Positions 25,043-33,388 of a stretch of 64,000 nt of DNA are shown here, in pieces. The translations under genes and the position numbers were made by a program. A model generated the notes under the pieces. The model was not told the DNA's origin. It did not search any database and saw only the letters and a program-made list of their open reading frames with translations. Location of the stretch: positions 1-64,000 of the forward strand of contig NZ_ALPT02000012.1 of assembly GCF_000292245.2 (NCBI RefSeq). Direction: 5' to 3'. Every line of letters begins with the position of its first letter. The first letter of the stretch is position 1. Origin of the DNA: Alkalihalobacillus alcalophilus ATCC 27647 = CGMCC 1.3604. Lineage in GTDB: Bacteria > Bacillota > Bacilli > Bacillales > Bacillaceae_D.

Positions 25043-25405
25043 TTAAAATTGTAGACCAGCTTCACGAGCTGCGTCTGCTAAAGTTGCTACACGTCCGTGG
25101 TATACATAACCACCACGATCAAAGACAATGACTTTATGTCCATTCTCAACTGCACGTTTTGCTACAAGTGCTCCTACTTGTTTAGCAGCTTCTGTATTAC
25201 TACCGTTTTCTAAACCTAACTCTTTATCTAAAGATGAAGCAGATGCTAAAGTAACACCATTTACATCGTCAATTAGTTGAGCATAGATGTGTTTAGATGA
25301 ACGGAATACATTTAAGCGCGGACGTTCAGGAGTTCCTGTAATTGCGCGACGAACGTGAGCGTGTCTTTTCTTACGTGCCGTATTTTTATTAGGCTTCGTA
25401 ATCAT
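25043..25405 (-). CDS. rplR: 50S ribosomal protein L18
   Basis: This 120-residue 5S rRNA-binding protein contains RPRLNVFRSSKHIYAQLIDD and FDRGGYVYHGRVATLADAAR. The basic N-terminus KNTARKKRHAHVRRA contacts 5S RNA. It is placed between rplF and rpsE. Confidence 0.98.
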   Translation of the reverse strand: MITKPNKNTARKKRHAHVRRAITGTPERPRLNVFRSSKHIYAQLIDDVNGVTLASASSLDKELGLENGSNTEAAKQVGALVAKRAVENGHKVIVFDRGGYVYHGRVATLADAAREAGLQF

Positions 25406-25435
25406 TGAACGTCAGTCCTTTCCGTAATTTAATGA

Positions 25436-25972
25436 TTATTTACCAGTTTTTCCTTCTTTACGACGGATGTATTCACCTTCGTAGCGAATTCCTTTTCCTT
25501 TGTAAGGTTCAGGTAGACGTACAGAACGGATGTTAGAAGCAACAGCACCTACACGTTCTTTATCAATACCTTTTACGATTACTTTCGTATTTGAAGGAAC
25601 TTCGATTTCGATTCCTGCTTCAGGAACGATTTCAACTGGGTGTGAGTAACCAACGTTAAGTACAAGCTTTTGGCCAGATTTAGTAGCACGGTAACCGACA
25701 CCGACTAATTCTAAACCACGCTCATAACCTTTTGTTACTCCTTCTACCATATTGCTAATCAAACTAGCAGTTGTACCATGAAGAGCTTTATGCTCCTTTT
25801 TATCAGATGGTCTTTCAACTGTAATTTGGCTTTCTTCAACGTTTACTTTCATGTCTGAATGAAGTTCACGTGTTAATTCACCTTTAGGTCCTTTAACTGT
25901 AAAAGTTGTACCATCAAGAGTAACTGTAACACCACTTGGAACTTCAACTGGTTTATTACCAATACGAGACAT
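25436..25972 (-). CDS. rplF: 50S ribosomal protein L6
   Basis: This 178-residue protein begins MSRIGNKPVEVPSGVTV and ends with EPYKGKGIRYEGEYIRRKEG. ATG 25972 is chosen since GGAGG lies about 8 bases upstream; the GTG at 25981 overlaps that site. It contains the two L6 repeat domains in standard order. Confidence 0.97.
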   Translation of the reverse strand: MSRIGNKPVEVPSGVTVTLDGTTFTVKGPKGELTRELHSDMKVNVEESQITVERPSDKKEHKALHGTTASLISNMVEGVTKGYERGLELVGVGYRATKSGQKLVLNVGYSHPVEIVPEAGIEIEVPSNTKVIVKGIDKERVGAVASNIRSVRLPEPYKGKGIRYEGEYIRRKEGKTGK

Positions 25973-26004
25973 ACAATACACCTCCGTTCAATTAAAGAAT
26001 CTTC

Positions 26005-26403
26005 TTACCAAACGTATGCTAAAACTTCTCCGCCGATTTGTTGGCTGCGTGCTTCTTTATCAGTTAACACTCCGTTAGAAGTAGAAACGATAGCAATACC
26101 AAGTCCACCAAGTACACGAGGAAGCTCACCAGCTTTTGCGTATACACGAAGACCAGGCTTACTGATACGTTTTAAACCAGTAATTACACGTTCGTTTGTT
26201 GGGCCGTATTTTAAGAAGATACGGATAACCCCTTGTTTATTATCTTCAACATATTCGTAATCACGAATGAAACCTTCACGTTTTAAGATTTCAGCAATTT
26301 CCTTCTTCACCTTTGAAGCAGGCAATTCTAGCTTCTCGTGACGAACTGTGTTCGCATTACGAATACGAGTCAGCATATCTGCAATAGGATCTGTCATGAC
26401 CAT
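26005..26403 (-). CDS. rpsH: 30S ribosomal protein S8
   Basis: This 132-residue protein starts MVMTDPIADMLTRIRNAN and ends with STSNGVLTDKEAR and VLAYVW. It is a primary 16S rRNA binder and, in many bacteria, the translational repressor of the spc operon. Confidence 0.98.
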   Translation of the reverse strand: MVMTDPIADMLTRIRNANTVRHEKLELPASKVKKEIAEILKREGFIRDYEYVEDNKQGVIRIFLKYGPTNERVITGLKRISKPGLRVYAKAGELPRVLGGLGIAIVSTSNGVLTDKEARSQQIGGEVLAYVW

Positions 26404-26432
26404 TTGTTTTTACCTCCTTCCCGTTCTTGAGC

Positions 26433-26618
26433 TTACCAGCTAGCTTTCTTCACACCAGGAATTTGCCCTTTATGCGCAAGTTCTCTGAAGCAAATCCGGC
26501 AAAGTTTAAACTTACGAATAACTGAATGAGGACGACCGCAACGTTCACAACGTGTATATTCTTGTACTTTATACTTTTGTGTACGTTTTTGCTTTGCAAT
26601 CATTGATTTCTTTGCCAA
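26433..26618 (-). CDS. rpsN: 30S ribosomal protein S14, zinc-binding type
   Basis: This 61-residue protein is the short zinc form. The two Cys pairs CERCG and CRICF are intact. It is the housekeeping S14; a zinc-independent paralogue, if present, is outside the window. It is located between rplE and rpsH. Confidence 0.98.
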   Translation of the reverse strand: MAKKSMIAKQKRTQKYKVQEYTRCERCGRPHSVIRKFKLCRICFRELAHKGQIPGVKKASW

Positions 26619-26648
26619 TGTTTTCCCTCCTCTTATTAGGTGACCGTA

Positions 26649-27188
26649 TTATTTTTTGAACGGCATTCCCATATGTGTTAATAATTCACGAGCTTCTTCA
26701 TCAGTGTTAGCTGTTGTTACGATAACAACATCCATTCCACGTACTTTATCGACTTTATCATAATCGATTTCAGGGAAAATTAATTGCTCTTTTACTCCAA
26801 GAGTATAGTTCCCACGACCATCAAAAGCTTTATTAGAGATACCACGGAAGTCACGTACACGTGGTAAAGAAACAGTAACTAATTTATCTAAGAATGCATA
26901 CATACGCTCACCACGAAGAGTAACCTTCGCACCGATAGGCATTCCTTCACGAAGTTTGAAACCAGCGATTGATTTCTTCGCTTTTGTTACAAGTGGTTTT
27001 TGACCAGTGATTTGTCCTAACTCTTCAACAGCTTTATCTAAAGCTTTTGCATTAGAAACAGCATCACCAATACCCATGTTGACAACAATCTTATCAAGTT
27101 TAGGTACAGCCATTACTGAAGTATAGTTGAACTTCTCTACTAGAGAAGGGACGATCTCATTTGTATACTTTTCTTTTAAACGATTCAC
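26649..27188 (-). CDS. rplE: 50S ribosomal protein L5
   Basis: This 179-residue 5S rRNA-binding protein has VMAVPKLDKIVVNMGIGDA, GMPIGAKVTLRG and GRGNYTLGVKEQLIFPEI. It lies 24 bases after rplX in the spc region. Confidence 0.98.
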   Translation of the reverse strand: MNRLKEKYTNEIVPSLVEKFNYTSVMAVPKLDKIVVNMGIGDAVSNAKALDKAVEELGQITGQKPLVTKAKKSIAGFKLREGMPIGAKVTLRGERMYAFLDKLVTVSLPRVRDFRGISNKAFDGRGNYTLGVKEQLIFPEIDYDKVDKVRGMDVVIVTTANTDEEARELLTHMGMPFKK

Positions 27189-27212
27189 AGGATTAACCTC
27201 CTTTCAACCTGA

Positions 27213-27533
27213 CTACTTATCTAGAACTTCGCCAGACTTTTTAGCAATACGTACTTTTTTATCATCTACTACTTTATATCCTACACGAGTAGGTTCACCA
27301 GACTTAGGATCAACTGGCATTACATTTGAAGCATGAATCGGAGCTTCTTGCGTTAAGATACCACCTTGTGGATTATCTTGAGACGGTTTCGCGTGTTTTT
27401 TCACGAAATTCACGCCTTCAACAAGGACACGATTCTTTTTCGGAAATGCTTCTAAAATAACACCCTGCTTACCTTTGTCTTTACCAGAGATCACTTTTAC
27501 AGTGTCACCTTTTTTGACATGCATATTTGCCAT
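27213..27533 (-). CDS. rplX: 50S ribosomal protein L24
   Basis: This 106-residue KOW protein has HVKKGDTVKVISGKDKGKQG and GGILTQEAPIHASNVMP. The start ATG 27533 (MANMHVKK) is favoured because AAGGAGGT is 6-7 bases before it. Many relatives begin at the internal Met (27524). Confidence 0.96.
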   Translation of the reverse strand: MANMHVKKGDTVKVISGKDKGKQGVILEAFPKKNRVLVEGVNFVKKHAKPSQDNPQGGILTQEAPIHASNVMPVDPKSGEPTRVGYKVVDDKKVRIAKKSGEVLDK

Positions 27534-27572
27534 GTTCGCACCTCCTTGACAGGCCTTCTCATTAATGAGTGA

Positions 27573-27941
27573 TTAAAGAACTTCCGGAGCAAGAGACACA
27601 ATCTTCATGAATTGATTTTCACGAAGTTCGCGTGCTACAGGTCCAAAAATACGAGTTCCACGAGGGCTCTTATCATCACGAATAATTACAACTGCGTTCT
27701 CATCAAACTTGATATATGAACCGTCGTTACGACGAGCACCACTTTTTGAACGAACAATAACAGCTTTTACAACGTCACCTTTCTTGACAACGCCACCTGG
27801 TGTTGCTTGTTTCACCGAACAAACGATAACATCACCAATGTTAGCTGTTTTGCGACCAGAACCACCTAAAACTTTGATAGCTAGCACTTCACGAGCACCA
27901 GAGTTATCAGCAACTTTTAAACGAGATTCTTGTTGAATCAT
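27573..27941 (-). CDS. rplN: 50S ribosomal protein L14
   Basis: This 122-residue protein starts MIQQESRLKVADNSGAREVL and ends FMKIVSLAPEVL, the invariant pattern of L14. It sits between rpsQ and rplX. Confidence 0.98.
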   Translation of the reverse strand: MIQQESRLKVADNSGAREVLAIKVLGGSGRKTANIGDVIVCSVKQATPGGVVKKGDVVKAVIVRSKSGARRNDGSYIKFDENAVVIIRDDKSPRGTRIFGPVARELRENQFMKIVSLAPEVL

Positions 27942-27975
27942 GCGATCTTACCTCCCTTCAACTAAAGAACATCTA

Positions 27976-28236
27976 TTAAATGATAACCGCTTCTTCAACG
28001 ATTTCAATTAAACGGAAACGTTTATCTTTTGACAATGGACGAGTTTCCATGATTTTAACGATATCGCCAATTTTAGCTTTGTTATCTTCATCATGTGCTT
28101 TGAATTTCTTAGAATATTTTACACGCTTACCGTAAAGGCGGTCTTTCTTGTATGTTTCGACAAGAACAGTAATGGTTTTATCCATTTTGTCAGAAACAAC
28201 GCGCCCGTTATATACTTTGCGTTGGTTGCGTTCCAT
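27976..28236 (-). CDS. rpsQ: 30S ribosomal protein S17
   Basis: This 86-residue OB-fold protein begins ERNQRKVYNGRVVSDKMDKT and contains KRVKYSKKFKAHDEDN and ETRPLSKDKRFRL. It is an early 16S rRNA binder. Confidence 0.98.
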   Translation of the reverse strand: MERNQRKVYNGRVVSDKMDKTITVLVETYKKDRLYGKRVKYSKKFKAHDEDNKAKIGDIVKIMETRPLSKDKRFRLIEIVEEAVII

Positions 28237-28254
28237 ATTTTAGCAAACCTCCTT

Positions 28255-28458
28255 TTAGCCGTTGTTAATTCCAAGCTCACGTTCACGCAAAACTGTTTTT
28301 GCACGAGCAATTGCTTTACGAACTTCACGAATGCGGGCTGGATTATCTAATTGACCAGTCGCTAGTTGAAAGCGAAGGTTGAATAGTTCTTCTTTAAGTG
28401 ATTTCGTTTTTTGCTCAATTTCAGCAGTGGTTAAGTTACGAATATCATTAGCTTTCAT
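28255..28458 (-). CDS. rpmC: 50S ribosomal protein L29
   Basis: This 67-residue helical protein begins MKANDIRNLTTAEIEQKTKS. ATG 28458 is used; it lies inside the 3' end of rplP (11-base overlap) with GGTGGTG upstream, a coupling conserved in Bacillus. An upstream extension to 28482 has no ribosome site. Confidence 0.96.
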   Translation of the reverse strand: MKANDIRNLTTAEIEQKTKSLKEELFNLRFQLATGQLDNPARIREVRKAIARAKTVLRERELGINNG

Positions 28459-28882
28459 TTGCGTCACCACCCACTTCTTCACGTTTTACAAATTTACATT
28501 TAACAGGTAATTTATGAGAAGCTAAACGTAACGCTTCACGAGCTACCTCTTCTGATACTCCAGAAATTTCAAACATAACTTTTCCAGGTTTTACGACAGC
28601 AACCCAACCTTCAGGAGCCCCTTTACCTGAACCCATTCGAACTTCTAGAGGCTTTGCAGTGTAAGGTTTAGATGGGAAAATCTTAATCCAAACTTTACCA
28701 CCACGTTTCATATAACGAGTCATCGCAATACGAGCCGCTTCGATTTGACGGTTTGTAATCCAAGAAGCATCTTGAGCTTGTAAACCGTACTCACCGAAAT
28801 GTACTTCTGTACCGCCTTTAGCACGACCACGCATTTTTCCACGATGTTCACGACGATATTTCACACGTTTTGGCATTAACAT
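28448..28882 (-). CDS. rplP: 50S ribosomal protein L16
   Basis: This 144-residue protein starts MLMPKRVKYRREHRGKMRGR and includes GRAKGGTEVHFGEYGLQA, ARIAMTRYMKRGGKVWI and GSGKGAPEGWVAVVKPG. It lies near the peptidyl transferase entrance and overlaps rpmC. Confidence 0.98.
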   Translation of the reverse strand: MLMPKRVKYRREHRGKMRGRAKGGTEVHFGEYGLQAQDASWITNRQIEAARIAMTRYMKRGGKVWIKIFPSKPYTAKPLEVRMGSGKGAPEGWVAVVKPGKVMFEISGVSEEVAREALRLASHKLPVKCKFVKREEVGGDANES

Positions 28883-28884
28883 GA

Positions 28885-29544
28885 TTAGTTGCCTCCTTCC
28901 TTTTGGTTCGTCCCTTTCGTTGGAAGAACTTCACCACGATAGATCCAGATTTTCACACCTAGTTTACCGTATGTTGTATCTGCTTCTGCTGTACCGTAAT
29001 CAATATCAGCACGAAGAGTGTGAAGCGGAACAGTTCCTTCACTATAATGTTCAGCACGAGCGATATCAGCACCACCTAAACGACCAGATACTTGAGTTTT
29101 AATACCCTTTGCACCTGAACGCATTGTGCGTTGAATCGCTTGTTTCATTGCACGACGGAAAGAAATACGGTTCTCTAATTGACGAGCAATGTTTTCAGCT
29201 ACTAATTTAGCATCTAAATCAGCATGTTTAATTTCAAAAATGTTAATATGAACTCTTTTACCAGTTAGTTCATTTAAAGCTTTACGTAAAGCTTCTACTT
29301 CTGATCCACCTTTACCAATAACCATTCCTGGTTTAGCAGTAGATACAGTTACATTTACGCGGTTTGCAGCACGCTCAATTTCAACTTTAGAAACTGAAGC
29401 ATCTTTCAAACGGTTTTCAATGTACTCACGAATTTTAATGTCTTCGTGTAGTAAATCAGCATAATCTTTATCAGCGTACCATTTTGACTCCCAGTCACGA
29501 ATAACGCCTACTCGAAGTCCAACAGGATTGACCTTTTGACCCAC
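28885..29544 (-). CDS. rpsC: 30S ribosomal protein S3
   Basis: This 219-residue protein has an N-terminal type II KH domain (GMVIGKGGSEVEALRK near residue 82) and a C-terminal S3 domain. NRISFRRAMKQAIQR and the tail RGEVLPTKG are typical. It is part of the mRNA entry channel and lies 3 bases after rplV. Confidence 0.98.
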   Translation of the reverse strand: MGQKVNPVGLRVGVIRDWESKWYADKDYADLLHEDIKIREYIENRLKDASVSKVEIERAANRVNVTVSTAKPGMVIGKGGSEVEALRKALNELTGKRVHINIFEIKHADLDAKLVAENIARQLENRISFRRAMKQAIQRTMRSGAKGIKTQVSGRLGGADIARAEHYSEGTVPLHTLRADIDYGTAEADTTYGKLGVKIWIYRGEVLPTKGTNQKEGGN

Positions 29545-29547
29545 GCT

Positions 29548-29889
29548 TTATCCCTCCTTCTTTTCTGTTACAACTAGTGTGATGTGGCTTGTGCGCTTGT
29601 TAATACGACTAGCACGACCTTGTGCACGCGGACGGAAACGTTTTAACGTTACTCCCTCATCGACAAACACTTCACTAATTACAAGATTATTTGGCTCCAT
29701 TTCATAGTTGTGCTCAGCATTCGCAATCGCAGAGTTAAGAAGTTTCTCAACTACTGGCGAAGCAGCTTTTGGTGTGTGACGAAGAATTGCAATCGCCTCA
29801 CCTACTTGCTTGCCACGAATAAGATCAACAACTAAACGAACTTTACGAGGAGCAATACGGACTTGTTTGGCTACAGCTTTAGCTTGCAT
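29548..29889 (-). CDS. rplV: 50S ribosomal protein L22
   Basis: This 113-residue protein has RIAPRKVRLVVDLIRGKQVG and the extended hairpin tip KRFRPRAQGRASRINKRTSH that lines the exit tunnel. The tip keeps the usual sequence, so there is no sign of macrolide-type alteration. Confidence 0.98.
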   Translation of the reverse strand: MQAKAVAKQVRIAPRKVRLVVDLIRGKQVGEAIAILRHTPKAASPVVEKLLNSAIANAEHNYEMEPNNLVISEVFVDEGVTLKRFRPRAQGRASRINKRTSHITLVVTEKKEG

Positions 29890-29917
29890 AGACTAAAGAC
29901 CTCCTCTCTAACTCACC

Positions 29918-30196
29918 TTAACGTCTTGTTTTCTTATCATCAGCAGCGTGACCTTTATACGTACGAGTAGGTGCAAACTCTCCAAGTTTGTGTCCTACCA
30001 TGTCTTCAGAAATGTATACAGGAACATGCTTACGACCATCATAAACGGCAATCGTGTGACCAATAAAGTCAGGGAAAATTGTTGAGCGACGTGACCAAGT
30101 TTTAATTACGCGCTTGTCATTTCCTTCGTTCATCGTTTCAACTTTTTTCATTAAATGATCATCGACAAAAGGTCCCTTTTTTAAACTACGACCCAT
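29918..30196 (-). CDS. rpsS: 30S ribosomal protein S19
   Basis: This 92-residue head protein begins MGRSLKKGPFVDDHLMKKVE and includes IKTWSRRSTIFPDFIGHTIA and VGHKLGEFAPTRTYKGH. It binds next to S13. Confidence 0.98.
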   Translation of the reverse strand: MGRSLKKGPFVDDHLMKKVETMNEGNDKRVIKTWSRRSTIFPDFIGHTIAVYDGRKHVPVYISEDMVGHKLGEFAPTRTYKGHAADDKKTRR

Positions 30197-30257
30197 GAGA
30201 TATCCTCCCTTCGTGATCGGCGCACGGTTCTACCTTAGAACCGCAGCACTAATCCCG

Positions 30258-31088
30258 TTATTTTTTACGACGACGTACAATATACTTATCAGACGCTTTG
30301 TTTTTCTTGCGTGTTTTGTAACCAAGAGTTGGTTTACCCCATGGTGACATTGGAGATTTACGTCCGATAGGTGATTTACCTTCACCACCACCGTGTGGGT
30401 GATCGTTAGGGTTCATTACAGAACCACGAACAGTTGGACGTTTACCTAACCAACGAGAACGACCGGCTTTACCGATGTTCACAAGCTCGTGCTCAAGATT
30501 ACCAACTTGACCGATTGTCGCACGGCAAGTAGATAAGATGTAACGAGTTTCACCAGAGTTTAAACGTACTAGAACATAGTCTTCTTCTTTACCAAGAACT
30601 TGCGCTTCTGTTCCAGCAGAACGAACTAATTGTCCGCCTTTACCTGGTTTTAATTCGATGTTATGAATAACAGTACCAACAGGGATATTGATAAGTGGTA
30701 GTGCATTACCAACTTTAATATCAGAGTTAGGGCCTGACTCAATCATCATATCAACTTTAAGACCTTTAGGCGCTAAAATATAACGCTTTTCACCATCTAC
30801 ATAGTTGATTAAAGCGATGTTAGCCGAACGGTTTGGATCGTATTCGATCGTAGCAACGCGTCCTGGAATTCCATCTTTATTACGTTTGAAGTCAATAACA
30901 CGGTATTGACGCTTATGTCCGCCACCTTGATGACGTACAGTTAATTTACCTTGATTGTTACGTCCGCCTTTTTTATGAAGCGGTGCAAGCAATGATTTTT
31001 CTGGTTTGTCTGTTGTGATTTCTTTAAAATCTAGAACAGACATACCACGACGACCGGCACTGGTCGGTTTGTACTTTTTAATAGCCAT
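30258..31088 (-). CDS. rplB: 50S ribosomal protein L2
   Basis: This 276-residue protein has KYKPTSAGRRGMSVLDF at the start. The peptidyl-transferase-proximal motif RGSVMNPNDHPHGGGEG includes the essential His near residue 229. It is among the most conserved 23S rRNA binders. Confidence 0.98.
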   Translation of the reverse strand: MAIKKYKPTSAGRRGMSVLDFKEITTDKPEKSLLAPLHKKGGRNNQGKLTVRHQGGGHKRQYRVIDFKRNKDGIPGRVATIEYDPNRSANIALINYVDGEKRYILAPKGLKVDMMIESGPNSDIKVGNALPLINIPVGTVIHNIELKPGKGGQLVRSAGTEAQVLGKEEDYVLVRLNSGETRYILSTCRATIGQVGNLEHELVNIGKAGRSRWLGKRPTVRGSVMNPNDHPHGGGEGKSPIGRKSPMSPWGKPTLGYKTRKKNKASDKYIVRRRKK

Positions 31089-31114
31089 GTTCAGTTACCT
31101 CCTTCTTTAAAAAA

Positions 31115-31405
31115 TTAAACTCCCTCGAAGAATTCAAGTTCTTTGCTATCTGGTGTTAGAGTGACAACAGCTTTTTTACGACGAGCTGTAAAGCCAGTGT
31201 AACGACCAAAACGCTTAGATTTACCTTTGTAATTCATCGTGTTCACTTTAGAAACTTTAACTTCAAAGATTTCTTCAATCGCATCTTTGATTTGTGTTTT
31301 ATTCGCACGAACATCCACTTCAAATGTGTAAACTTTTCCACTCATTAAATCAGCTGAACGTTCTGTAATAACTGGGCGCTTAATGATATCACGAGCGTTT
31401 GACAT
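31115..31405 (-). CDS. rplW: 50S ribosomal protein L23
   Basis: This 96-residue tunnel-exit protein docks trigger factor and SRP. RPVITERSADLMSGKVYTF and KSKRFGRYTGFTARRKKAVV are typical. Its ATG overlaps the rplD stop by one base. Confidence 0.98.
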   Translation of the reverse strand: MSNARDIIKRPVITERSADLMSGKVYTFEVDVRANKTQIKDAIEEIFEVKVSKVNTMNYKGKSKRFGRYTGFTARRKKAVVTLTPDSKELEFFEGV

Positions 31406-32028
31406 TACGCAAGCACCTCCTCTACCTTTTCAACGGCTTCTTTGGTGATGATTAGCTTATCATGCTTGATGACATCTAATACATTAACACCTTCCGCAGT
31501 AACGAATGTTACTCCAGGAATATTACGCGCAGATAATGCAACTTTTTCATCATAGTTAGCTGTAACAACTAATGCTTTTGAATCTACAGATAATGCAGCT
31601 AAAACATTAACCATATCTTTTGTTTTAATAGAATCGAACTTTAGATCCTCTAAAACAACGATTTCTGCTGCTTTCACTTTGCTTGAAAGTGCAGATTTGA
31701 TAGCTAAACGACGAACTTTTTTCGGCAATTTGTAGCTATAGCTACGTGGAGTTGGTCCGAATACTACGCCCCCACCAACCCATTGTGGTGCACGGATAGT
31801 ACCTTGACGAGCACGACCAGTTCCTTTTTGACGCCATGGTTTACGACCTCCACCGCGTACTTCAGAACGTCCTTTTGTCTTATGAGTTCCTTGACGTAAA
31901 GATGCTTGTTGCATCACGATAGCGTCGTGTAAAACAGCTTTATTTGGTTCTAAACCAAAAATTGATTCAACTAACTCGATGTCTCCAACTTGTGAACCTG
32001 ATTGATTAAATAATGCTACTTTCGGCAT
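31405..32028 (-). CDS. rplD: 50S ribosomal protein L4
   Basis: This 207-residue protein has a globular domain and the tunnel loop near residues 45-95 with GRKPWRQKGTGRARQGTIRA. In many bacteria it regulates the S10 operon; in Bacillus that role is less clear. It lies 28 bases after rplC. Confidence 0.98.
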   Translation of the reverse strand: MPKVALFNQSGSQVGDIELVESIFGLEPNKAVLHDAIVMQQASLRQGTHKTKGRSEVRGGGRKPWRQKGTGRARQGTIRAPQWVGGGVVFGPTPRSYSYKLPKKVRRLAIKSALSSKVKAAEIVVLEDLKFDSIKTKDMVNVLAALSVDSKALVVTANYDEKVALSARNIPGVTFVTAEGVNVLDVIKHDKLIITKEAVEKVEEVLA

Positions 32029-32056
32029 GATGTGGCCTCCTTTCTTACAGTGTTAA

Positions 32057-32686
32057 TTAGTTTCCTTTAACCGCAGTTTGAACAGTTACATAGCTCTTTT
32101 TAGCTCCAGGAACATTTCCTTTTACTAATAGAAGATTACGTTCTGTATCAACTTTAACGATTTCTAAGTTTTGGATTGTAATTTGTTCTCCGCCCATACG
32201 TCCTGGTAATAATTTACCTTTGAATACACGGTTTGGAGCAACAGGACCCATTGAACCAGGGCGACGGTGATATCTTGAACCATGTGACATTGGTCCGCGA
32301 GATTGGTTATGGCGCTTAATTGCACCTTGGAAACCTTTCCCTTTAGAAATACCTGTTACGTCGATTGATTCACCAACTGCAAATGTATCTACCTTAACTT
32401 CTTGCCCTACTTCATACTCAGCAAGACTTACGTTACGGATTTCCTTAATGAAGCGCTTAGGTGTAGTGCTTGCTTTTGCAGCATGACCTTCAGCTGGCTT
32501 GTTAATGTTAGATTTCTTCTGGTCAGCAAATCCTAATTGAATCGCTTCATAACCATCTGATTCAACTGTCTTTACTTGAAGAACAACATTAGGTTCAGCC
32601 TCAATTACTGTAACTGGAATAACTTCACCATTTTCAGCAAAAACTTGAGTCATACCGATTTTTCTTCCTAAGATTCCTTTGGACAT
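32057..32686 (-). CDS. rplC: 50S ribosomal protein L3
   Basis: This 209-residue protein starts MSKGILGRKIGMTQVFAENG. ATG 32686 with GGAGGT 7-8 bases upstream gives the standard length; the GTG at 32695 lies within the ribosome site. The W/Q loop HNQSRGPMSHGSRYHRRPGS is intact. Confidence 0.97.
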   Translation of the reverse strand: MSKGILGRKIGMTQVFAENGEVIPVTVIEAEPNVVLQVKTVESDGYEAIQLGFADQKKSNINKPAEGHAAKASTTPKRFIKEIRNVSLAEYEVGQEVKVDTFAVGESIDVTGISKGKGFQGAIKRHNQSRGPMSHGSRYHRRPGSMGPVAPNRVFKGKLLPGRMGGEQITIQNLEIVKVDTERNLLLVKGNVPGAKKSYVTVQTAVKGN

Positions 32687-32763
32687 CCGAAACACCTCCT
32701 ATAAAAATATAATGTATTTTGCCATTTTCTCTATTCATATAAGACTTTAAACAGTCTATAAAA

Positions 32764-33072
32764 TTACAATTTAATTTCGATATCGACGCCAGATGGTAAG
32801 TCCAAACGCATTAGCGCATCCACAGTTTGTGGTGTTGGATTTACGATATCAATTAGGCGTTTATGAGTACGCATTTCGAATTGTTCACGAGAATCTTTGT
32901 ACTTATGAACCGCACGTAAAATTGTATAAACTGATTTCTCAGTTGGAAGTGGAATCGGACCAGATACTTGCGCACCTGAACGTTTTGCCGTTTCTACAAT
33001 TTTTTCTGCTGATTGATCGAGTACACGGTGATCATACGCTTTTAAACGAATACGAATCTTTTGCTTTGCCAT
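32764..33072 (-). CDS. rpsJ: 30S ribosomal protein S10
   Basis: This 102-residue protein starts MAKQKIRIRLKAYDHRVLDQ. It is also the NusE partner of NusB and NusG in antitermination. ATG 33072 has AAGGAGGGG upstream; the long upstream open frame to 33168 is leader, not protein. First gene of the S10 operon. Confidence 0.98.
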   Translation of the reverse strand: MAKQKIRIRLKAYDHRVLDQSAEKIVETAKRSGAQVSGPIPLPTEKSVYTILRAVHKYKDSREQFEMRTHKRLIDIVNPTPQTVDALMRLDLPSGVDIEIKL

Positions 33073-33205
33073 AATAGCCCCTCCTTTTTCGTCCATTTTT
33101 ATAAACAGACATACTCCGCGAAAATTTCCTACACCGTGCCATGGCAAAGGAGCCTGGTGTGTCAGCAACCTTCCGCATCATCGCTGTCAATGACCAACAT
33201 TCAAC

Positions 33206-33234
33206 ATTATACTTGAATTAAGTGCATAAATCAA
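33206..33234 (-). promoter_or_regulatory. S10 operon promoter, proximal
   Basis: On the minus strand TTGATT (33229-33234) and TATAAT (33206-33211) have a 17-base spacer, about 135 bases before rpsJ. Confidence 0.75.
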
Positions 33235-33263
33235 GCATTTATCTCGTTAATCACACTTCTACT

Positions 33264-33292
33264 ATTATATAGATACATACGTATATTTGCAA
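33264..33292 (-). promoter_or_regulatory. S10 operon promoter, distal
   Basis: TTGCAA (33287-33292) and TATAAT (33264-33269) on the minus strand have a 17-base spacer. It lies between the tuf terminator and the proximal promoter, forming a tandem pair. Confidence 0.6.
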
Positions 33293-33337
33293 GGCTATTT
33301 TAAAAATACTTTTTCCTTTTATATCCTACTTCAATAT

Positions 33338-33373
33338 AAAAGGAGTACTCTCAAAAGAGTACTCCTTTTTTTA
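33338..33373 (-). terminator. Terminator of tuf
   Basis: AAAGGAGTACTCT and AGAGTACTCCTTT form a perfect long stem with a tiny loop, followed by a T-run on the minus strand. It lies 16 bases after the tuf stop codon. Confidence 0.9.
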
Positions 33374-33388
33374 ACGGTAACCCGTTAA

